This document shows, one piece after another, positions 55,421 to 63,868 of a DNA stretch of 64,000 bases. Under the pieces are notes generated by a model. It saw nothing but the letters and a program-made list of their open reading frames with translations. It was not told the DNA's origin and ran no database searches. The position numbers were made by a program, and so were the translations under genes. Positions within the stretch are counted from its first letter, which is position 1. Each line of letters opens with the position of its first letter. The stretch is from Scytonema millei VB511283 (GTDB taxonomy: Bacteria > Cyanobacteriota > Cyanobacteriia > Cyanobacteriales > Chroococcidiopsidaceae), in assembly GCF_000817735.3 (NCBI RefSeq), contig NZ_JTJC03000004.1, positions 248,001-312,000 on the forward strand, given 5' to 3'.

Positions 55421-55660
55421 CTAGAACGAACGCGATTGAGCGAGGTCGCGAATCAAAGACGTTTTCCCGCGCAAGTATGTACTCACATTCGCGATCGCTT
55501 CTCCATCCAAGGGCTGCTTGTTGTCAAGTTCTGCGATCAAGTGCGAGACCAGTTCTGAGTCACTCAGTCTGAGTAAAATGCTGCTTTGAGTATCTTCTAC
55601 CGCAGACCATAGCTGCCGTAGGATGTTTGAATTCATGTTGCGGGTTTCGGTTGCGTACAT
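55421..55660 (-). CDS. Small conserved cyanobacterial protein
   Basis: 79 aa, or 71 aa if it starts at ATG 55636 (MNSNILRQLWSAVEDTQ). The pattern NILRQLWSAVEDTQSSILLRLSDSELV ... YLRGKTSLIRDLAQSR resembles a family of small cyanobacterial proteins of unknown function that I recall only by pattern. No membrane segment. An 11-bp-period direct repeat lies 21-41 bp upstream of the first ATG (55681-55701). Confidence 0.6.
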   Translation of the reverse strand: MYATETRNMNSNILRQLWSAVEDTQSSILLRLSDSELVSHLIAELDNKQPLDGEAIANVSTYLRGKTSLIRDLAQSRSF

Positions 55661-55680
55661 AACAAATAAAAAATTAAGGT

Positions 55681-55701
55681 TTTCTTTAGACTTTCTTTAG
55701 A
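55681..55701 (-). promoter_or_regulatory. 11-bp-period direct repeat, possible regulator site
   Basis: TTTCTTTAGA occurs twice with a one-base spacer, so the period is 11 bp. That is the layout of OmpR/PhoB-type binding sites. It lies just upstream of the small gene on the minus strand. No specific regulator is named. Confidence 0.35.
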
Positions 55702-55885
55702 ATAGCTCATTGCCTTTTCCAGAAAACAGAAGTTGAAACATTGCTACACATAAACTCTAGCGTCTACAGAGATTCCGTAATGTTTGCAGATATGTACGCA
55801 ATTTTACTCTGTCGGTAGAGGCAAAATCTCCGTAACCGTAGATCTACCCAAAGCTAGAAAGTCGGTGGGCATTGCCCACCATCAA

Positions 55886-56455
55886 TCATTCCTGCGGTAC
55901 TTGTGCTATTAACCTTTCCTTATCCAACCTCCGCTTTTTAGCGTAAAGTTGAATTGTTGCTGCCATTGCCACAATCATGCCGAAAATTGCCCAAACGGTA
56001 GCATTTGTAGGTAGGTTATTTTTGAACACAGCTAGCAAGACAATCGCCACTAACATCACAGTTGGGGCTTCATTCAACGCCCGTAATTGCTGACTGCTCC
56101 ACTTACACTCATTTTTTTCTAACTGTCGCATCAGCCGTTTGCAGTAATGGTGATAGCCCAATAGCAGCACAACAAAGGCTAACTTGACGTGCAACCATCC
56201 CTGTTTTAGGACTTCCGGTTCCGTCGTCAGTAGTCCAATTGCCATTGCAACTGTCACCAGCATCCCAGGAGTGGTAATAATGCTATACAGTCGCTTTTCC
56301 ATCAATTGATACTGATTTTTGAGAATCGTACGGGCAGGTTCCGGCTGTTCGTCAGCCTCGACATGATAGATAAATAGCCGCACCAAGTAAAATAACCCAG
56401 CGAACCAAACAACAATGCCGACGAGATGAAACGCTTTAAACCAAAAATAAGCCAT
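55886..56455 (-). CDS. hemJ: Protoporphyrinogen IX oxidase HemJ
   Basis: 189 aa membrane protein with about 4-5 helices. FKAFHLVGIVVWFAGLFYLVRLFIYH at about 6-31 carries the conserved His10 expected to bind heme; later KLAFVVLLLGYHHY and the conserved LR-ALNEAPTVML match the HemJ (UPF0093) family. Oxidises protoporphyrinogen IX for heme and chlorophyll. ATG start. A GGTGGGCA/TTGCCCACC hairpin at 55863-55880 follows its stop and may help termination. Confidence 0.9.
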   Translation of the reverse strand: MAYFWFKAFHLVGIVVWFAGLFYLVRLFIYHVEADEQPEPARTILKNQYQLMEKRLYSIITTPGMLVTVAMAIGLLTTEPEVLKQGWLHVKLAFVVLLLGYHHYCKRLMRQLEKNECKWSSQQLRALNEAPTVMLVAIVLLAVFKNNLPTNATVWAIFGMIVAMAATIQLYAKKRRLDKERLIAQVPQE

Positions 56456-56553
56456 GATCCCAATTTTGGATGTTGAATTTTAGACTTTGGATGTTATACC
56501 ATTTCAGATCTTTGCGCTTTTGCGTCTCGGCGTGACATTAAATCCAACAAAAT

Positions 56554-58017
56554 TTACGCTTGTCGCCACGCGCCATGAAAACCCATCGGTACGACGCTAG
56601 GTAATTCCAATCTACAAACGGGTGGTGCATCCAAGCGATCGCTATTGAAAATCCAGACCTCACTGCGATCGCGATTCCCGTCATAGACTACTGTGACGAT
56701 CCAACCAGAGGCGGGATTTTGCGGATCGGGAGCAAAAATAGGCTCCATGGGATAGCAATTTTCGCCAAAATCCGCAATCGTCAGAGATTGAGTTTGGGAG
56801 TCAAATTTAGCGATCGCGCTAAACAATTCTGCACCAATATTTACACCAGGACGATGAACGGAGAGAAAAGTAGGAGAAGCAGCTTGCCCAATTAAATGAG
56901 GTAATCCGATCGGAAATTCACAATCGCGATCTAAAATTTGCTCGATCGCCGTCACCTTACCCAATTTCGGATTCAAATAAACTCGCGATAAACTACTGGG
57001 TGCAGGTGTATGAGTTTGTCCCGTTGCCACTTCCTTTAAATATTGATTGGTTTGAAAGTCTTCATACCGCACCAAATCCACGACAATCGTACCGCTAGGA
57101 TCGACGTAACCGTTAGCAAAATGCCATTGATACCAAGGTTCGGTTTCGCCACGACTGACAAGGGTAAGGGTTTCGCGATCGAATATGAGAAACTGAGTCC
57201 CGAGTTGAGGCTGCCATTCGATCGCATCGCTGTAGCAACTCAAGCCTAACAGCACGGGTAACGCATTTACCCTGACTGGAGGCACGAAAAAGACTAAGTA
57301 TTGTCCTGCCAAGACGAAATCATGAACGATCGGCACGCCATCTAAGGCAAATGCAGCTTTTTGCAGAATTTTACCCGTGCGATCGCTTTTATAAAGATTC
57401 AGTTTGGCGTTAATTCCAGGGCTAATCCCAAAGTTGAAAATTTCTCCTGTGTGCGGATCGCGCTTGTAATGGGCAGAGTAAGGTAAACCATTACTTAATC
57501 CCGATAAATTATCCTCGCCTTTTGTCTCCAAAGTCTGCAAGTCTAAGGCGTGCGGTTTACCACCTTCCCACAATGCTAAGAGTTTATCTGGTAAAGGTAA
57601 AACAGAGGTATTTGCCACATTTTTTATTGGCTTCAACCATCGATTCCAGAATGCACCTGGGGCTGTCATTCCATAGTTACCATAAAGCAGGCGATTCGCG
57701 GTAGCTTCTTCTTGGTAGCCAGCAGTTTGTACGTAGCGGTATGAGGCGATGGCAGATCCCCCCTTGCCCCCTTTAGAAAGGGGGGAATTAGAATTAAAAT
57801 AAACGGCGAGAATTGCCCCATCACCATCAAACCAATGTCCCATCCGCATTCCATCCCGTTCTAATCTGGCGGGACCATTGCGATAAAGAGTTCCGCGTAA
57901 ATTAGAGGGGATTTCTCCAGCGATGACAGGTAGGGGAGTGGGAGAAAATTCTGTTGCGGGTTGGGCGATCGCTTTTGCCCAAGCTTTCTTTGTGGAAGGT
58001 CTTGTAGTTGTCTGCAT
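56554..58017 (-). CDS. Carotenoid cleavage oxygenase (apocarotenoid 15,15'-oxygenase type)
   Basis: 487 aa. Seven-bladed propeller of the RPE65/CCO family. The four iron-binding His are visible: in YSAHYKRD (about 183), VHDFVL (about 232), YQWHFANGY (about 299) and GFHGAW (about 481). Other family blocks: GTLYRNGPA, HWFDGDGA, LLALWEGGKPH. Compared with the Synechocystis enzyme as I recall it, an extra stretch SPLSKGGKGGS (about residues 78-88) replaces a short beta turn and is encoded by a GATCCCCC-type repeat at 57754-57786. I start at ATG 58017; a TTG lies one codon earlier. Confidence 0.88.
   Translation of the reverse strand: MQTTTRPSTKKAWAKAIAQPATEFSPTPLPVIAGEIPSNLRGTLYRNGPARLERDGMRMGHWFDGDGAILAVYFNSNSPLSKGGKGGSAIASYRYVQTAGYQEEATANRLLYGNYGMTAPGAFWNRWLKPIKNVANTSVLPLPDKLLALWEGGKPHALDLQTLETKGEDNLSGLSNGLPYSAHYKRDPHTGEIFNFGISPGINAKLNLYKSDRTGKILQKAAFALDGVPIVHDFVLAGQYLVFFVPPVRVNALPVLLGLSCYSDAIEWQPQLGTQFLIFDRETLTLVSRGETEPWYQWHFANGYVDPSGTIVVDLVRYEDFQTNQYLKEVATGQTHTPAPSSLSRVYLNPKLGKVTAIEQILDRDCEFPIGLPHLIGQAASPTFLSVHRPGVNIGAELFSAIAKFDSQTQSLTIADFGENCYPMEPIFAPDPQNPASGWIVTVVYDGNRDRSEVWIFNSDRLDAPPVCRLELPSVVPMGFHGAWRQA
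57754..57786. repeat. GATCCCCC palindrome inside a coding region
   Basis: The G/C-rich inverted core (GATCCCCCC ... GGGGGGAATT), related to the elements at 877-955 and 3831-3934, in frame in the carotenoid oxygenase gene. Confidence 0.75.
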
Positions 58018-58424
58018 CAATAGTAAGTGGTGCGTGGTGCGTGGTGCGTGAAATACTTCTGACGCTAGAAATATACTCCGTCGCGTGTCTCAGAACTTAA
58101 GTTGTATGTTTCTATTTATATAGTCGTGACAATGCCAGGGCGATCGCTCATCCTAAAGACAGTTATCAGTTGTCAGTTATTCATAGCGATTCTCATTATG
58201 ATGGAATACATTCGTAGGGGCGCACAGCTGTGCGCCCCTACAGATCTTGTATCTCACCCAATTGAAAAAGGCTATCAGTTGTCAATGGAAGCATCACTCG
58301 TCACCAGTAACGCTTCCACTCACAAACAACCAATTAAGGAACTGAGAGAGGCTCAACTTAGTCTGTTTGTGGGGGAACTCAATTTAACAATTGTTTTTGT
58401 GTATCTTATTACATTTGCTCTGAG
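58018..58424. other. Intergenic region with repeats
   Basis: Contains GTGCGTG tandem units, GTTATCAGTTGTCAG units and the perfect 28-bp palindrome at 58214-58241. A 116-codon ORF at 58102-58452 is built from these repeats and overlaps the next gene; not called. Confidence 0.65.
58214..58241. repeat. 28-bp perfect palindrome
   Basis: GTAGGGGCGCACAG followed by its exact reverse complement. Related copies at 2506-2533 and 63474-63501. Confidence 0.8.
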
Positions 58425-59369
58425 ATGCCTTACTCTCCTGGCAGAACGATAATTCTATGGTCGCTGATTGGTTTTGCATCTACCACGGTTATTGCTGGTA
58501 TCGTACTAAGTATCTGGCGTTGGGTGCAACCTTGCCCAGTCGGGGAAAAAAGATTTTGGGCGAATTGCTATCGAGACTTGCAGGCACAACCGCTGAAAAT
58601 TGGAGTGAGTGCTACCTCTCCAATAGAAGATTATCGGGCTTTGGCGACCCATTTACAGGAGCAATTAGGCGTTCGGGTAGTAGTCGATCGCCATACGCCT
58701 TTTCCAGAAATTCGCGATCGCCTCGATCTCAAAGATTGGGATATTGCTTTTACTGGTTCTCCAGTACTTTCAATAGCAGCTGAGGATAATAACTACACTG
58801 GCATGGCTGTAATGTACCCCGACCGACCACTTTACGATCGAGCAGCTTTATTTGTGAAAGCTGATAGTAAGATTAAATCTATTGCCGATATCCAACCAAA
58901 CACGACAATTGCTTTAGGTAGTTCCGCATCAGCCCTAACTTTTCTCATTCCAATTTATGCTTTATATGGCAAAACACTTAAAATTGGCAGAGGTTATCAT
59001 CCTAGAGAAGCGATAAATTTAGTTAAGACTGGAAAAATTGATATTGGTGCTGGTCTGTATACCGCAATTAAAGACGACTCAGCATTACGATTTATCTATA
59101 TTAGTCAGCCAATTCCTGGTGTGGGAGTTTATTTATCGCCCCAGCTTTTGAATTTCGATCGAGAGTTAATCAAAATAGCCATGCTCAACGCCAATTCAGA
59201 AATTAAATCTCAAGCTAAATATACTGCGGTTCAGACTCCTGATTATAGCGAACTCAGAAAAATTATCGCTAGAGCTGAAGAGGTTGCTAGCTGCCTCAAA
59301 TCCAATCAAAATTACTTTAATTGGCAAGTTCCGATTCAATTATTTTGTCATAACTTTTCTAAGTCATAA
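58425..59369 (+). CDS. PhnD/SsuA-like substrate-binding protein
   Basis: 314 aa. N-terminal membrane anchor at about residues 9-31, no lipobox. The rest is a type II periplasmic binding fold of the PhnD group: LKIGVSATSPIEDYRALATHLQEQLGVRVVV, WDIAFTGSPVLSIAAE, TTIALGSSASALTFLIPIYAL. No permease or ATPase gene is adjacent, so it may be an orphan receptor for a phosphonate-like or other anion. Followed after 2 nt by a hydrolase gene; the two are surely one transcript. Confidence 0.8.
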   Translation: MPYSPGRTIILWSLIGFASTTVIAGIVLSIWRWVQPCPVGEKRFWANCYRDLQAQPLKIGVSATSPIEDYRALATHLQEQLGVRVVVDRHTPFPEIRDRLDLKDWDIAFTGSPVLSIAAEDNNYTGMAVMYPDRPLYDRAALFVKADSKIKSIADIQPNTTIALGSSASALTFLIPIYALYGKTLKIGRGYHPREAINLVKTGKIDIGAGLYTAIKDDSALRFIYISQPIPGVGVYLSPQLLNFDRELIKIAMLNANSEIKSQAKYTAVQTPDYSELRKIIARAEEVASCLKSNQNYFNWQVPIQLFCHNFSKS

Positions 59370-59371
59370 CA

Positions 59372-60367
59372 ATGTCTGAATCTCCCAATAAGTTAATCGC
59401 GATCGCCCGTGAAGTTCGAGCCACAGAGAGCAAACTGTCATTGATACCAGAAACGACAGGCTCGCAATTTTTAATCCAGCCAAATAGCGCAAAAGTTTGC
59501 CTTTTCTTTCATGGATTTACGGCAGTTCCCGAACAATTTGCCCTGATAGGTAGAGCGTTTTATCAAGCTGGATATCACGTTCTAATTCCCTTACTACCAG
59601 GACATGGTATTGCAGGTGAATGGAATGGAGATAACCCGCCACCACTACCAGAAGATCCCCAAATTTATCAAGAGTTTGGTCGTCATTGGTTAGAAATTGC
59701 TTGCTTTGGAGGCAAAGAAATTATTATTGGTGGCTTGTCCGGTGGGAGTACTTTAGCGGCATGGCTGGCTTTAGAATATCCCGATAAAATCACTAAAAAT
59801 TTAATATTTGCTCCGTATTTAAGTGGAAGTAATAAAGTTGTCGATCTATTTGTCAGAATTTTCAATATCTATTTTGAATGGTGGCAAGACCCCCAAGTAG
59901 CTAGTTTTGGTTATGATGGTTTTGCCATGCCAGCTTTGCGAGTTTTTTTGGATATGGGAACTGAGATCTTAGAAAAAGCCCAAACACAAAAGGCTGCACC
60001 AATGTTAATTGTATCGAGTGAGAGCGATCGCGCTGTGGGAAATCGAGAACACGAAAAGTTATTTAACGCCGCAGTTCAGTTACAACCTAAATCTTGGTAT
60101 GTCTGTTTTGATGATGTGTGGGATATTCCCCATAACATGATGACTCAAGCAGAAGGAAACGAACACGTCGATCTGTTGATTTCCCTTACCTTAGCGTATG
60201 TTCATAGCAATGCTACCTGGGGGGAAATGGTAACATTGTGCGATCGCCTTAAACAAGATGATTTTCCAACTGCGATCGCACAATTAAACTTGCATGGACG
60301 AGTTGCATCTGCAATGGCGACAATCGTGGAAATTATTAATACTTCTATCGAAAAACTGAAGGACTAG
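59372..60367 (+). CDS. Alpha/beta hydrolase
   Basis: 331 aa. FFHGFTAVPEQFALIGRAF holds the oxyanion region, GGLSGGS the nucleophile (Ser123), and a late Asp plus DIPHNMMT the His of the triad. Resembles monoglyceride-lipase/carboxylesterase-like hydrolases (GHGIAGEW loop). No signal peptide, so cytoplasmic. Directly downstream of the PhnD-like gene, 2 nt gap. Substrate unknown. Confidence 0.78.
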   Translation: MSESPNKLIAIAREVRATESKLSLIPETTGSQFLIQPNSAKVCLFFHGFTAVPEQFALIGRAFYQAGYHVLIPLLPGHGIAGEWNGDNPPPLPEDPQIYQEFGRHWLEIACFGGKEIIIGGLSGGSTLAAWLALEYPDKITKNLIFAPYLSGSNKVVDLFVRIFNIYFEWWQDPQVASFGYDGFAMPALRVFLDMGTEILEKAQTQKAAPMLIVSSESDRAVGNREHEKLFNAAVQLQPKSWYVCFDDVWDIPHNMMTQAEGNEHVDLLISLTLAYVHSNATWGEMVTLCDRLKQDDFPTAIAQLNLHGRVASAMATIVEIINTSIEKLKD

Positions 60368-60391
60368 GCTACATTCCCGATCGAACTCAAT

Positions 60392-62014
60392 TTAATAGTT
60401 TGACTTCAGCAAATTTCCAAAAACACTCAAGTATCGATCCATCCAACCGATTGCCTGGAAATAATTTTCAAACGCTTTTGGCGGGTTAGAAATGAGAGTA
60501 TCTTGAACGATTAACTGCTGAAAATCAATTTCAACTTTACCTTGGCGCAAGTTACCTCGATCGTCATAAAACTCCACGCCAGCTGTTTGCATAATTGCAA
60601 TTAGCTCTTGCGCCATAATGCCATAACCAATGGTTGTGGGATGAATGCCATCAAGGGAAAACAACCCACCTTGCTTGCGTCCCGTAGCATCAAAGATCGA
60701 AAAGCGAGAGTCTGGCTTTGGGTCTAATTTTTGCAACTGTGACGGTAACTGATATTCGCCACCAATTTCTTTCCACCAACTCGGTCTAGCTCTGGGAGAT
60801 TCAATATAGCGCCTCTGTGCCAAGCGATCGAGTAGTCCAGCCAGATCCAACAAATACCAATCTCGACCTTCTGTTCTTGCTTGTCGCACGGCATCAACAA
60901 TACAGTCATTATATTGGTCGATCGCACTGTCTATCGCTCTGACTTCTGATGCAGTTAAGTTTGGGTGTCGGTCTTGATTAAAACCTGCATCGCTAACCCA
61001 AGGCAATGTGTAGTATGGGAAATAGCGAGAATCTTTTCTAATCTTCGTATCCACTCCACGGGCAAAGGGGGCGATCGTTACGTGAGGAACTGTAGCCCAA
61101 ATAACGTGACGGGCGCGAATTTGCTTAACTTCCGCCACAACTTTATCTAACTCAGCTTTAAAATGAATTGGTCGCCAGATCGTATAGCGATCGTTGATCT
61201 CCATATCATCGTAGCCATCATCGCTCCAAGCAATCTTAAAAGTGAGGAGACTACCGAGAGCATTATTGCTACCGATCGCCATAATCAGCGTCTCGATGCC
61301 ATCACCATCGCCATTTTCTCTCCTTCCCTCAGCACCAAGAGCCTTTGCAGCTTGTAAAGGAGTTAATGCCTCACCTGTTTGACTCCGCACCGACGAGTTT
61401 AATACCCTCAGTGCCGCTCGTTCGTTATGGTAATCGACCAATTGACGAAAAACATTTTCTCTAGGAATCTTTCGACTGATTAATTCCTGGCAGCTTCTTG
61501 CATTACGAGATAGGATATTTCGTAAATCCCAACCATAAACTCCTAAATTGTGGTTAATCTCTTTTTGAGAGGGTAGTATAGCCCCTTCACCCCGTTCCCA
61601 GTAATCTTCTAATTTGTCTAAATAGTTGCGTAAAAACAATAGCGTCGGGATAAAATTCCAAATATCAATGCGATCGCCTACCTTTTGTTCTAGTTCTCGT
61701 ACCAACCGTTCTAAATTTAACGGCAATCCATCACCTGGAGTATTGTAAGTAGGATAGCGGAACTCAGTCCAACCTATTTCCCGAGCGATTAAGGCTGGAA
61801 AAGAAATTTGAGTATTAAAAATTGCGCCACTTTGAAAGCCTTGAGTCAAAGAATCACCAATTGTTACTAGACGATGCTGAGGCGTACCTTCTCTATTGAC
61901 TTGTACGCCAATACCAAGAGTGGGATCTGTCTGCGGTTTGCGTGCTTCAGCCCGAATGATGACATCTTCCGGTGTTTTCAAGTCACGCATATCATCTGTA
62001 ATTGGTTTTGCCAT
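60392..62014 (-). CDS. SGNH/GDSL-family hydrolase
   Basis: 540 aa. Block I GDSLTQG with Ser near 55, a GSNN block (block III) and DGIHPTTIGYG near the C-terminus with the Asp-His pair. Longer than common GDSL esterases, with a large insertion region between. No signal peptide. I start at ATG 62014 (MAKPITDDM) rather than TTG 62029. Converges on the alpha/beta hydrolase with a 24-bp gap. Confidence 0.75.
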   Translation of the reverse strand: MAKPITDDMRDLKTPEDVIIRAEARKPQTDPTLGIGVQVNREGTPQHRLVTIGDSLTQGFQSGAIFNTQISFPALIAREIGWTEFRYPTYNTPGDGLPLNLERLVRELEQKVGDRIDIWNFIPTLLFLRNYLDKLEDYWERGEGAILPSQKEINHNLGVYGWDLRNILSRNARSCQELISRKIPRENVFRQLVDYHNERAALRVLNSSVRSQTGEALTPLQAAKALGAEGRRENGDGDGIETLIMAIGSNNALGSLLTFKIAWSDDGYDDMEINDRYTIWRPIHFKAELDKVVAEVKQIRARHVIWATVPHVTIAPFARGVDTKIRKDSRYFPYYTLPWVSDAGFNQDRHPNLTASEVRAIDSAIDQYNDCIVDAVRQARTEGRDWYLLDLAGLLDRLAQRRYIESPRARPSWWKEIGGEYQLPSQLQKLDPKPDSRFSIFDATGRKQGGLFSLDGIHPTTIGYGIMAQELIAIMQTAGVEFYDDRGNLRQGKVEIDFQQLIVQDTLISNPPKAFENYFQAIGWMDRYLSVFGNLLKSNY

Positions 62015-62132
62015 GTCGTCTTTACCCAATCGTGGTAAAGATTATATCTGGCATTGGTCATTTGTGAGTGACTGGTGGCTGGTGGCTACTGGCTAGTCAC
62101 GCTTTCAACAGCTTTTATCGCCACTGATAACT

Positions 62133-62199
62133 GTACGGGCGGGTTTTGAACGAAGATGATGGCTTGAGCCGTGAATCTGCTGGCTAAACCCGCCCCTAC
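62133..62199. repeat. 67-bp GTA(G/C)GGGCGGG element, copy 3
   Basis: Inverted ends GTACGGGCGGGTTT and AAACCCGCCCCTAC, flanked by CTGATAACTG repeats on both sides. Same family as 18549-18616 and 44547-44613, in inverse orientation judged by the ends. Confidence 0.8.
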
Positions 62200-62228
62200 G
62201 ACAACTGATAACTGATAACTGATAACTG

Positions 62229-63257
62229 TTAACTCTGTTGGCTGAGAACAGTATCGTGTTCTGTGCTTTGTCCGTTATTGACGTTTTCCCAAGTGGGCAT
62301 CAAAATCGACAAGTGTAAGCCTTTGCGACTTTCCAGATTGAGATATCGCTGTTGCAGAGTTTGCCATTGTTGCCAAGCTTTGTAATTATGCTCTGCTAAT
62401 AAATTAGCCAGAGTTGGCATGGTTTTTTCAATTTTTGTTTGCAAAGCATCTGCTAAAAACTCAGACAGTACGGCGCTGTCTTGAAATTGCCCTAAAACGC
62501 TCTGGATGGCTTTGAGATCTTCAAGGTAAGTTTCGTAGGAAGCTCCATAAAAGTTAGCAAAGACTTCCATTTGATAGCGAGCGCGTTTGGTTTCTTTACG
62601 CAAGCTGTGGAGAAGAGGGGCGTTATCGATTAGTTGTTGTTTTGCCTGTGCTGGTGTTTGTCCTGTTTGTACTACTACCTGTTCGTCTTGTAATTTGGTT
62701 CCTACTAACCAACTTGGGTGTAAAAGTAGCCTACCAACCTCAGATAGAAGTAAATCTGGTAGAGTCGCCTGAATTGGCATCTGCGCGATTGGTTGCAGTT
62801 GGGGCTGAGATAGCCATTTTTCTAAAGCCTGCTTCAGTTCTTGATAGCGATCGCCCGTCAAAGTTTCATGCACTTTCGCAAAAGCCTTCCGCCGCCGCTT
62901 ATACAGGTAAACCAGTGCTGTATCCAATTGTTCTTGTTCGTCAGCAGGTAAAGCGGGTTTATATTTGTTTTCTAATGATTCTCGCAGTACGTCTAAATCT
63001 CGCAATTTGCCCAGAATACGGGCAATTTTACCAATTTTTTTTTCTTGGACTGGTTTCGGCAAGTCGATGGCTGGAGCAAAACCCGCGATCGCACTACGCA
63101 AGCGACGCATTCCTACGCGCATCTGATGCAATGCTTCTGGATCGCGATCTGCGATTACGTCAGCTTCGTGTTTGAGAAATTTTTCAAAGTGCTTTTTAAT
63201 TGCCAGCACCGCGCGATCGCCTAAAGTATTCTTTCCGCTTAATGTAGACGATGTCAT
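62229..63257 (-). CDS. CHAD domain protein
   Basis: 342 aa, helical. EALHQMRVGMRRLRSAIAGFAPAI near 44-67 with the conserved His and Arg residues and a second copy-like block SLRKETKRARYQMEVFA near 219-235 are CHAD hallmarks. CHAD domains bind polyphosphate. No CYTH triphosphatase domain is fused. ATG start. Confidence 0.88.
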   Translation of the reverse strand: MTSSTLSGKNTLGDRAVLAIKKHFEKFLKHEADVIADRDPEALHQMRVGMRRLRSAIAGFAPAIDLPKPVQEKKIGKIARILGKLRDLDVLRESLENKYKPALPADEQEQLDTALVYLYKRRRKAFAKVHETLTGDRYQELKQALEKWLSQPQLQPIAQMPIQATLPDLLLSEVGRLLLHPSWLVGTKLQDEQVVVQTGQTPAQAKQQLIDNAPLLHSLRKETKRARYQMEVFANFYGASYETYLEDLKAIQSVLGQFQDSAVLSEFLADALQTKIEKTMPTLANLLAEHNYKAWQQWQTLQQRYLNLESRKGLHLSILMPTWENVNNGQSTEHDTVLSQQS

Positions 63258-63364
63258 ACTTTATACCCCGCTTTACCTACCTGACAGCACTATCTTGTTT
63301 TTGAGTTTCTCATACTATCACACAGCCGCGATCTCCTTTATTCCACCTCAGACAGAAACAATAG

Positions 63365-63410
63365 CAAAAAGCCGCAAGTTTTAAGTATTGTTAGTTAAAA
63401 CTTGCGGCTT
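63365..63410 (-). terminator. Strong hairpin terminator
   Basis: Perfect 16-bp stem (AAGCCGCAAGTTTTAA with its complement), 10-base loop. On the minus strand it is followed directly by a TTTTT run, so it should end the transcript of the small gene at 63599-63868. Confidence 0.7.
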
Positions 63411-63473
63411 CTCCAGACACGCTTGAAATTTGTATTTGATAGCAATTTCCAGTTGAATGAGGTACACGGATCT

Positions 63474-63501
63474 GTAGGGGCACACAGCCGTGCGCCCCTA
63501 C
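63474..63501. repeat. 28-bp palindrome family copy
   Basis: GTAGGGGCACACAG / CCGTGCGCCCCTAC; two mismatches from the perfect copy at 58214-58241. Confidence 0.75.
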
Positions 63502-63598
63502 GAATGTATTAAACCCGCATGGGAAATGCTACGAATTTGAATTTGTATCGCGCAATGGCGATACACTAATCGCTAAATTTTGGTCGCTAGCTTTTCGA

Positions 63599-63868
63599 TT
63601 AGGCAGCTAATTCTTGCAACTGTGCGCGATCCGTGTTGTACTCTACGGCACTTAGCGGTAATTGTTCTGCTTGTGGAGCTGGTACTTGTTCCAAAACCTT
63701 GACTTCAATATTGACGGACACTAGATATGTACCAGGTTCCGCACCAATAGCTTCAGCAATCAATTTTGCGATCTCTGGACGCTTGGCAGTAATTGGATCG
63801 CGCAGGATACACCGATCCCAGTCATGCTTAGCAGTGGGGTTAAGGCTGAGAATATAGTGCTTGGTCAT
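63599..63868 (-). CDS. Small hypothetical protein
   Basis: 89 aa, not recognised. MTKHYILSLNPTAKHDWDRCILRDPITAKRPEIAKLIAEAIGAEPGTYLVSVNIEVKVLEQV looks like a compact alpha/beta domain, followed by an acidic, Gln-rich tail. No membrane segment. ATG start; its transcript should end at the hairpin near 63369. No close partner gene. Confidence 0.55.
   Translation of the reverse strand: MTKHYILSLNPTAKHDWDRCILRDPITAKRPEIAKLIAEAIGAEPGTYLVSVNIEVKVLEQVPAPQAEQLPLSAVEYNTDRAQLQELAA

Larger units (their letters stand above)
63258..63598. other. Intergenic region with terminator and palindrome
   Basis: No gene. Contains the long hairpin at 63369-63410 and a 28-bp palindrome copy at 63474-63501. Confidence 0.6.

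Noticed and set aside
58102-58452. 116-codon ORF
   Set aside because: Built from the 28-bp palindrome and tandem repeats, no ribosome-binding site, overlaps the PhnD-like gene.
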